64,000 nt of DNA from Bacillota bacterium (lineage in GTDB: Bacteria > Bacillota > UBA4882 > UBA10575), in NCBI GenBank assembly GCA_012838955.1, contig DUOH01000045.1:37481-101480 (forward strand). The letters run 5' to 3'. Positions within the stretch are counted from its first letter, which is position 1, and each line of letters starts with the position of its first letter. Below are positions 53,192-61,028 of this stretch, piece after piece. Position numbers and translations under genes: made by a program. The notes under the pieces were generated by a model. That model did not search any database, was not told the origin of the DNA, and was given only the letters and a program-made list of their open reading frames with translations.

Positions 53192-55387
53192 ATGACCAGT
53201 GAAAATTTGATTAACCAAAAGATCGTGGACACTCTGGAGCAAAATTATATGCCGTATGCCATGAGTGTCATCGTCTCCAGAGCCATTCCGGAGATTGACG
53301 GATTCAAACCCTCGCACCGCAAGCTACTCTATACCATGTACAAGATGGGGCTTTTGACCGGCGCCAGAACCAAATCCGCCAATGTGGTCGGTCAAACCAT
53401 GAAACTGAACCCCCATGGTGATATGGCCATCTATGAAACGCTGGTTCGCTTAACCAGAGGCAATGACGCTCTGCTCCATCCCTATATCGATTCCAAGGGT
53501 AACTTCGGCAAGCAATACTCCAAGGATATGCGCTTCGCCGCGCCCAGATATACCGAGGTTAAACTGGAAAAGATCTGTGAAGAGATCTTCAGGGATCTGG
53601 AGAAAGACGCCGTTGATTTTGTGGACAATTACGACGGAACCATGAAAGAGCCAACGCTCCTGCCGACGACTTTCCCGAACATACTGGTCAACGCCAACCA
53701 AGGGATTGCCGTGGGCATGGCCAGCAACATCTGTAGTTTTAACCTGAAGGAAGTCTGTACAGCCACGATTCAGTATATTAAAGATGAAAATGTAAATATC
53801 GAAGAATACCTGCTGGCTCCGGATCTTTCTTCCGGGGGAGAGTTGATCTATAACAAAAGAGAGATCATGAATATCTATAGAACAGGCAGAGGCAGTTTTA
53901 AACTGCGTGCTAAATATCGATATAATCAGGTCAACAACTGTGTGGAGATTTACGAAATTCCTTATACCACAACTGTGGAAGCGATTATGGACGCCATTAT
54001 CAACTTGGTAAAAAACGGAAAAGCCAAAGAGATCACTGATGTCCGGGATGAAACCGACCTGGGCGGTTTGAAGATTGCATTGGATTTGAAGAAAAACGTG
54101 GATCCTGACGGCTTAATGAAGAAGTTATATAGATTCACCCCCCTCCAGGATAGCTTTAATTGTAACTTTAATATCTTGGTTGATGGGAAACCCAAGGTGA
54201 TGGGGGTTAAGCAGATCCTGGCGGCCTGGATCACTTTTCGGATAAACAGTATCAAACGGCAAACCCTCTTCGATTTACACAAAAAACAGGATCAACTCCA
54301 TCTACTAATAGGTTTGAAAGAGATCCTGCTCGACATCGACAAGGCAATCAAGATCATCAGAGAAACCGAAGAGGAGAAAGAGGTCATCCCCCGCCTGATG
54401 CAGGGGTTCACCATTGACCGGACTCAAGCGGAGTATATCGCCGAGATCAAACTCAGGAACTTAAATAAAGAGTATATCCTGAACCGACTGGCTGATGTGG
54501 AACGTTTGAAAGAAGAGATCGCCGCCTTGCAGGCGACCTACGAAAGTGAAGACAAGATTAAGGAGATTATCCAAGAACAACTGGCCACAGTAGCCAAGAA
54601 ATACGGCAAACCCCGGCGCACCCAATTAATCAGTGAGGAGCAAGTGGAAGAAATCACTATGGAACACCTGATTGACGACTTTAATCTCAAGCTCTTTTTG
54701 ACTAAGGAGAATTACCTGAAGAAAGTGGCCTTAACCTCTCTCCGGTCCAATTCCGAGCATAAACTGAAGGACGATGACTTCTTTGTGCAAGAGGTAGAGA
54801 GCAAAAACAAAGCTGATCTGCTGCTCTTCTCCAATAAACATACAGTCTATAAAATGAAAATCTATGACCTGCCGGATTGCAAAGCCAGCAGCTTAGGTGA
54901 GTACTTACCAAACCTGCTCGAACTCGAGGAGGATGAACGCATCATTCACCTGGTCGCCACAGAGGATTATCAGGGCCATATCCTGTTCGCTTTTGCCAAC
55001 GGTAAAATGGCCAAGATTGATTTGGCGAGTTATGCGACGAAGACGAACCGGAAAAAGTTGGCCAATGCCTACTCCAACCTCTCCCCTCTGGTCAAAATCA
55101 TCAATCTGCAGGAAGACAGGGAACTGGTGGCGATCAGCAGCATAAATAAGGTATTAATCTTTGATACCGCAAATATCAATCCCAAAACCACCAGGGACTC
55201 CCAAGGGGTGCAGGTGCTGAGAGGCAAGAAAGACAGTAAATTGGTGGCCTTAAAAGAACTAGAGGAGGTAACCTTCACTGACTTGGATTATTACCGTACC
55301 AAAAACATCCCGGCCATCGGGTATTATTTAAAGGAAGAAGATGAGATCAACCCCCAAACTACTTTGGATTTGGAACTGAAAGAATAG
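53192..55387 (+). CDS. Divergent type IIA topoisomerase, A (cleavage) subunit
   Basis: 731 residues, GyrA/ParC-like. The N-terminus LEQNYMPYAMSVIVSRAIPE and GFKPSHRKLLYTMYKMG give the winged-helix part, and the catalytic Tyr120 is in RFAAPRYTEVKL. A tower and coiled-coil follow (AEYIAEIKLRNLNKEYILNR). The C-terminal beta-pinwheel from about residue 520 lacks a canonical GyrA box (QRRGGKG), so it is more likely a relaxing or decatenating enzyme than a gyrase; that is inference. It has an ideal aaggagg site and ends in a strong terminator. Confidence 0.9.
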   Translation: MTSENLINQKIVDTLEQNYMPYAMSVIVSRAIPEIDGFKPSHRKLLYTMYKMGLLTGARTKSANVVGQTMKLNPHGDMAIYETLVRLTRGNDALLHPYIDSKGNFGKQYSKDMRFAAPRYTEVKLEKICEEIFRDLEKDAVDFVDNYDGTMKEPTLLPTTFPNILVNANQGIAVGMASNICSFNLKEVCTATIQYIKDENVNIEEYLLAPDLSSGGELIYNKREIMNIYRTGRGSFKLRAKYRYNQVNNCVEIYEIPYTTTVEAIMDAIINLVKNGKAKEITDVRDETDLGGLKIALDLKKNVDPDGLMKKLYRFTPLQDSFNCNFNILVDGKPKVMGVKQILAAWITFRINSIKRQTLFDLHKKQDQLHLLIGLKEILLDIDKAIKIIRETEEEKEVIPRLMQGFTIDRTQAEYIAEIKLRNLNKEYILNRLADVERLKEEIAALQATYESEDKIKEIIQEQLATVAKKYGKPRRTQLISEEQVEEITMEHLIDDFNLKLFLTKENYLKKVALTSLRSNSEHKLKDDDFFVQEVESKNKADLLLFSNKHTVYKMKIYDLPDCKASSLGEYLPNLLELEEDERIIHLVATEDYQGHILFAFANGKMAKIDLASYATKTNRKKLANAYSNLSPLVKIINLQEDRELVAISSINKVLIFDTANINPKTTRDSQGVQVLRGKKDSKLVALKELEEVTFTDLDYYRTKNIPAIGYYLKEEDEINPQTTLDLELKE

Positions 55388-55465
55388 ACCCTGCCTCCTT
55401 TCTCCAGGCCCACCAGTAAGACAGGTGGGGGTTCAGGCCCGTAGTCTATAGTCAAGCTGTTACAA

Positions 55466-55498
55466 CCAAAAAACCTGCCGGTTTGGCAGGTTTTTTGG
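55466..55498 (+). terminator. Strong bidirectional terminator
   Basis: A perfect 14-bp stem ccaaaaaacctgcc/ggcaggttttttgg with a 5-nt loop, after the topoisomerase A gene. Before it, 55405-55440 holds another hairpin (cccacc/ggtggg). Confidence 0.95.
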
Positions 55499-55521
55499 TC
55501 TGAAGCCACCTCTGATTCCAT

Positions 55522-55551
55522 TAAACAAGAACCTGACCGTTAGGTCAGGTT
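55522..55551 (-). terminator. Terminator of tRNA-Asn
   Basis: A perfect 9-bp stem aacctgacc/ggtcaggtt followed on the minus strand by cttgttt, 13 nt past the tRNA 3' end. Confidence 0.85.
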
Positions 55552-55563
55552 TGAATACGTTTT

Positions 55564-55638
55564 TGGCTCCCCGAGCTGGGCTCGAACCAGCAACCACTCG
55601 GTTAACAGCCGAGTGCTCTACCATTGAGCTATCGAGGA
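55564..55638 (-). tRNA. tRNA-Asn (anticodon GTT)
   Basis: A complete 72-nt cloverleaf plus encoded CCA. Acceptor stem tcctcga/tcgggga (one T-G pair), D-arm gctc...gagc, anticodon stem ctcgg/ccgag with loop ctGTTaa, T-arm gctgg/ccagc with loop ttcgagc, discriminator G. It is a single gene, not in a tRNA cluster. Confidence 0.97.
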
Positions 55639-55783
55639 ATACAATAATTATAATAACATTATTTCAGGAAGATGTCAATAATTTGACCCCGAATTTTTTG
55701 TACATCTCTCCAATAATTATTGGTCACCCAGACCAGCCAGGATATGGGCGAGCGAGTCCCGTCTGTTAACAGCAACCCTTTGT

Positions 55784-55823
55784 TGATGAAAGAAGAAGGT
55801 CCCCGCAAACACGAGAACCTTCT
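55784..55823 (-). terminator. Terminator of gapA
   Basis: Minus-strand stem agaaggt/accttct extended inward by tctcg/cgggg (two G-U pairs), 12 bp in total, followed by tctttc, 60 nt past the gapA stop. Confidence 0.8.
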
Positions 55824-55881
55824 CCGGAAGAATGGAATCTTCTATATTATATAGGTAATTATCTTCCAAAGCACGCAGCTT

Positions 55882-56934
<1,053 letters not shown>

Positions 56935-56941
56935 TCAGGAG

Positions 56942-56966
56942 ATTTGTCATTTTAGTTATGACAAAT
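56942..56966 (-). promoter_or_regulatory. Palindromic operator/hairpin in gapA leader
   Basis: A perfect 9-bp inverted repeat atttgtcat/atgacaaat with a 7-nt spacer lies between the gapA promoter and its ribosome-binding site. As DNA it could bind a repressor such as a central-glycolysis regulator; as RNA it could stabilise the 5' end. No regulator gene is adjacent. Confidence 0.65.
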
Positions 56967-56982
56967 TCCAATCCCCTCCATA

Positions 56983-57010
56983 ATTTTATATTAAATTGAT
57001 TTTTTTTCAA
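56983..57010 (-). promoter_or_regulatory. Putative promoter of gapA
   Basis: Minus-strand TTGAAA (57005-57010) and TAAAAT (56983-56988) with a 16-nt spacer, in an AT-rich stretch about 90 nt before the start. Confidence 0.6.
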
Positions 57011-57172
57011 CATGATATAGGCAGTGTTAAGGAAAATTCAACAAATATTAATACATGCCTTGGTCTCGGCGTCCTGTTCTACAATTGGCTTCCGGCAGCC
57101 TTTAGCTTCTAATTCCTGCTCCTAATGCTCCGGTAGTTGTCGACCTCCCTATTTTCATCAGGATACACCAGA

Positions 57173-58843
57173 TTATTCCTGCTTCTTTTGGTGATCCTTA
57201 TCTCTAATCTCTACTCTCCGGATCTTCCCACTGATCGTTTTGGGCAGTTCCGGCAGAAACTCGATGATCCGTGGATATTTATAAGGAGCCGTCACCCTCT
57301 TCACATGCTCCTGTAGTTCCACAACCAGCTGGTCACAAGGGGTGTAATCAGCAGTTAAAACAACGGAGGCTTTCACCACCTGTCCCCGGATGGGATCGGG
57401 AACTGCGGTCACTGCGCACTCCAACACCGCCGGATGCTCGATGAGGGCGCTTTCCACTTCAAAGGGGCCGATCCGATAGCCGGAGCTTTTGATCACGTCA
57501 TCAGTACGCCCAACGAACCAAAAGTACCCGTCCTCATCCCGCCAGGCCGTATCCCCGGTATGGTAAATACCGTCATGCCAGACTTCATCGGTTTTTTCTT
57601 GATCTCGGTAGTACCCGGCAAAAAGCCCTACCGGTGTTCTGCGGTCCGTCCTGATCACAATCTCCCCGGTCTCTCCAACCTCACAGGAGTTACCGTCTTC
57701 GTCAATGATATCAATATCATATCCGGGAGAAGGTTTCCCCATGGCGCCCGGCTTCGGCTCCATCCAGGGAAAGGTGCCGATGGCGACCGTCATCTCGGTT
57801 TGCCCGTAAGCCTCCCGCACCTTTAACCCGGTTTGTTTCAAAAACTGAGCATACACTTCAGGATTTAAGGGTTCCCCTGCGATCACACAGTATTCCAGTT
57901 TTTCCAAATTGTACCGGCTAAAATCTTCCCGGATCAAAAACCGATAGATTGTAGGCGGAGCGCAAAAGGTGGTCACCCCGTAATCGGCAATTACCTGCAG
58001 AAGATCCTTGGGGACAAACTTATCATAATCATAGACAAAAACAGCGCTTCCGGCCAACCATTGCCCGTAGATCTTTCCCCAGACCGCTTTGGCCCATCCC
58101 GTATCCGCCACCGTTAGATGCAAGCCGCCCTCTTTGACGTTCTGCCAAAACTTGGCGGTGACAATGTGCCCCAGGGGATAGGTAAAGTTGTGTCTGACCA
58201 TTTTAGGATAGGCCGTGGTACCGGAGGTAAAATAGAGTAAAGAAATATCGTCGTTGGTAGTTCCCTCTGCACCGGTTGGCCGTGTAAAAGTATCCGCGGC
58301 GTTTTTCATCCCCGCTTCCAGGCTCAGCCAACCTTCACGTTTACCCGCAATCATTAATTTCCACTGCAAGGAGGGGGCTTCTTTCTCCGCTGCCTCAATA
58401 TGTTGGAGAACTTCCGGCTCCCCTACGGAAATTACCATTTTGATGTCAGCCGCGTTTATCCGGTAAATGATATCTTTGGCGGTTAAAAGATGGGTGGCGG
58501 GCACGGCGATGGCGCCGATTTTATGTAAGGCCAGTAAAGAAAACCAAAACTCATAGCGCCTTTTCAAGATGAGCAACACAGGGTCGCCTTTTTTTATCCC
58601 CAAAGATTTTAGGTAATTCGCCACCTGATTACTGTAGCGTTTCATGTCACCAAAGGTAAAATCTCTATGGTTACCGTGGGCGTCGCACCAGACCATAGCC
58701 AACCGCTCCGGGTCAGTGGCGGCAATCTCATCAACCACGTCAAAGGCGTAGTTGAAGTTCTCAGGAATCTTCACCTCAAAATTCTCTACAAAATCTTCAT
58801 AAGAAGTAAACTCACGATAATTACAAAACCTGTCAAGTAGCAT
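57173..58843 (-). CDS. Acyl-CoA synthetase, AMP-forming
   Basis: A 556-residue adenylate-forming ligase that activates a carboxylic acid with ATP and CoA. The AMP motif is [19 protein letters not shown], followed by [30 protein letters not shown] and the C-terminal lysine region [11 protein letters not shown]. It resembles medium-chain and acetoacetate-type synthetases; the acid is unknown. It lies downstream of an XRE-cupin gene on the same strand, a common regulator-enzyme pair. Confidence 0.92.
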   Translation of the reverse strand: MLLDRFCNYREFTSYEDFVENFEVKIPENFNYAFDVVDEIAATDPERLAMVWCDAHGNHRDFTFGDMKRYSNQVANYLKSLGIKKGDPVLLILKRRYEFWFSLLALHKIGAIAVPATHLLTAKDIIYRINAADIKMVISVGEPEVLQHIEAAEKEAPSLQWKLMIAGKREGWLSLEAGMKNAADTFTRPTGAEGTTNDDISLLYFTSGTTAYPKMVRHNFTYPLGHIVTAKFWQNVKEGGLHLTVADTGWAKAVWGKIYGQWLAGSAVFVYDYDKFVPKDLLQVIADYGVTTFCAPPTIYRFLIREDFSRYNLEKLEYCVIAGEPLNPEVYAQFLKQTGLKVREAYGQTEMTVAIGTFPWMEPKPGAMGKPSPGYDIDIIDEDGNSCEVGETGEIVIRTDRRTPVGLFAGYYRDQEKTDEVWHDGIYHTGDTAWRDEDGYFWFVGRTDDVIKSSGYRIGPFEVESALIEHPAVLECAVTAVPDPIRGQVVKASVVLTADYTPCDQLVVELQEHVKRVTAPYKYPRIIEFLPELPKTISGKIRRVEIRDKDHQKKQE

Positions 58844-58969
58844 CTTAATTACCTCTCTCTCCGCAGATCAGAAGATGATTTCTCGTTCTGTTCAAGGAAG
58901 CATCGGTCCGTGCTGTGTCTGGTTCACCTGATTAGTTTATTAATTCCCGTGCGAAAGCAGCTTCTTTCG

Positions 58970-59524
58970 TCAGAGGATAACCGCTAAAAAGCGCGCAGGT
59001 TTACCGTTTAGGGCTTTCATGCCATGAGGAGCGGCGGAATCAAAGTAAATGGCGTCACCCTCAGATAAAATCTTCTCTTTACCGTTGATGATAATCAAGA
59101 GGTCCCCTTCGAGCACGTAGTTGAACTCCTGACCCGGGTGGCTGTTAAAATGAACGGGAGTCTCCTCCGGTTTCGGCTCCACGGTTACTAAAAAGGGTTC
59201 CGCCTTCTTGCGGATGAAGTTATAAGCCAGGCTCTGATACTGATAGTCCTGCCTTCTTTCTACGGAAACTCCCTTGCCCTTTCTGGTTACGGCGTAAGTA
59301 CGCAAACGTGGTTCTTCTCCTGTGATTAACGTGGAAAATTCAACCTGAAATTTACCGGCAATCTTAAATAAAATACCCACCGGCATATCGGAGGCGCCTG
59401 CTTCATACTCTCTGTATAGCTCTACTGGAATCCCCAACTCATGGGCCATAGTCTCCTGGGAAATCCCGGATATCTCCCGTAATTCCCTGATCCGGTCGGC
59501 CACTTGTTTCAATTCTTCCGGCAT
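58970..59524 (-). CDS. XRE-family regulator with cupin domain
   Basis: About 184 residues. An N-terminal helix-turn-helix (RIRELREISGISQETMAHEL, then GIPVELYREYEAG) is followed by a C-terminal cupin (about 115-184; HSHPGQEFNYVLEGDLLIII type, here starting FNSHPGQEFNYVLEG). Such proteins sense a small molecule in the cupin barrel. The frame opens at 59566, but ATG 59524 has aaaggag 7 nt upstream. It probably controls the acyl-CoA synthetase gene that follows 126 nt later. Confidence 0.9.
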   Translation of the reverse strand: MPEELKQVADRIRELREISGISQETMAHELGIPVELYREYEAGASDMPVGILFKIAGKFQVEFSTLITGEEPRLRTYAVTRKGKGVSVERRQDYQYQSLAYNFIRKKAEPFLVTVEPKPEETPVHFNSHPGQEFNYVLEGDLLIIINGKEKILSEGDAIYFDSAAPHGMKALNGKPARFLAVIL

Positions 59525-59656
59525 GTGTATTCTCCTTTCACCAATCTTTCTTGTTTGCTCCGGCAAGTTGGTAGAATTCCGTCGGGTACAGCGGGAAGGC
59601 TGTTCCCGCCAGAACCAGCCCGCGTCAAAACTGCCAAAGCCAAATAAAAAAATATG

Positions 59657-60904
59657 TTAAGATCTGGTCAGCCTATACACCCCCCACAGTCCGAACGCTG
59701 CTCCAGCGAAGACCAGGCGCAGATAAGGGTAGAGGATGGCCAGACCGACCAGCAATCCGAAGATCCCACCGGAAGTTTGAATAAACACCAATTCTCTCTG
59801 GACATTTCCGACCAACGCGGCTTCCAATTCCGCCTCATCAAGCTTCCGTAGTTGTCTGTGGATGATCTCTTTGAACTCCAGTTTACTCAAGACTTTTGGC
59901 AGCCAAGTAATTAATGTTTCTTCCACACGCCGCTGCCCGTCTCCTGCCTTTTCCCGCAGGGTATATGTAAAATCAATGAAAATTTTCTCCAGATCCGGCA
60001 GGAAGGCCGCGACTTCTTGCGGTGATGACGCTAAAATCCGATCGATCTCACCGATCACTTTCGGCCCCCAGATCTTTTTGGACCACTCAATCATCTTGCC
60101 GGAGAAAGTCTCCCCCTGCCACCGGATGATGCGCTCCTCCAGATATTCCCGGATCCTGTGACGGGTGGCGGCAGAACTAAGCAGATCAGAGAGGAATCCG
60201 GCGAGCACCTCCCGGTAATCCAGACGAAAATCCGGCTGGTCGACGAGTTCCGCCAGGACATTGAGGGTTGAACCCAAAGTCTCAGTGACTATGCCCTCCT
60301 GATGCAGGTAATCACTGATGATTTCGGGAGAGATCAGCCTGTTCAATATCTCGGTGGAGATTGTTTCAATTATATCCTCCCGGCGGGCAGGAATCAACCC
60401 CCACCATACCGCGTTCGGCTGGCGGGGATGGAACAACATCTTAATGGCCAGCCAATTTGTGAAATAACCGACCACCGCCGGTCCCAGCACGGCAACGAAC
60501 GGTTGACTGTAGGAGCGAATCCGGGCAAAGACCCCGGGAGCGAGCACAGCCTCGAAAACTGGTTCGCTGATTAGCCAGATCAGAATAAAAATTCCCCCGT
60601 AAAAAAGTGGGAGATTCAACAGGTTTAAAGCAGCGGTTATTTTTAGGGACAAGGCCGGATGGGGCGTTTCACCATCTCCCCCGGTAAAGTCCCTTTTCCA
60701 TCCTGGCAGGATGGGCAGAGGGCGTCGGAAAGCCGCAGAGAAAGCGCTCTTCAGCTCACGGGCAACCCATTTTCCCCATTTGCCAAGAAAATCCGTTAAA
60801 ATGGAGCGGAAATCACCTTCGGCGCCCTCAGCGCCATCTGCTCCGGCCTCCTCCCGGATTCCGTCCCTATTTTCATCGCTGATTCTGTCTTCTTTTTTAT
60901 GCAA
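59657..60904 (-). CDS. DUF445-family membrane protein
   Basis: A 415-residue DUF445 protein. A charged N-terminal extension (first 40 residues, with Glu-Gly-Ala repeats) precedes a membrane helix (LPLFYGGIFILIWLI), the family hallmark GYFTNWLAIKMLFHPRQP, a long helical soluble part, and a C-terminal helix pair (GGIFGLLVGLAILYPYLRLV). Function is unknown; Bacillus relatives (YheB-like) are sporulation-linked. It starts at TTG 60904 with only a weak ggag close by, so the start is uncertain. Confidence 0.85.
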   Translation of the reverse strand: MHKKEDRISDENRDGIREEAGADGAEGAEGDFRSILTDFLGKWGKWVARELKSAFSAAFRRPLPILPGWKRDFTGGDGETPHPALSLKITAALNLLNLPLFYGGIFILIWLISEPVFEAVLAPGVFARIRSYSQPFVAVLGPAVVGYFTNWLAIKMLFHPRQPNAVWWGLIPARREDIIETISTEILNRLISPEIISDYLHQEGIVTETLGSTLNVLAELVDQPDFRLDYREVLAGFLSDLLSSAATRHRIREYLEERIIRWQGETFSGKMIEWSKKIWGPKVIGEIDRILASSPQEVAAFLPDLEKIFIDFTYTLREKAGDGQRRVEETLITWLPKVLSKLEFKEIIHRQLRKLDEAELEAALVGNVQRELVFIQTSGGIFGLLVGLAILYPYLRLVFAGAAFGLWGVYRLTRS

Positions 60905-61028
60905 AGCTCCAACCTCATCATGGGCTATTCAGCCGATCGCCCGGAGGTAGTAACTGTGTGCCCTGCTACCTACTCCATGGTCTGCGTGGGAGGGAGTGTT
61001 CAAACAGGCCTTTCTGTAATCTACCCGG

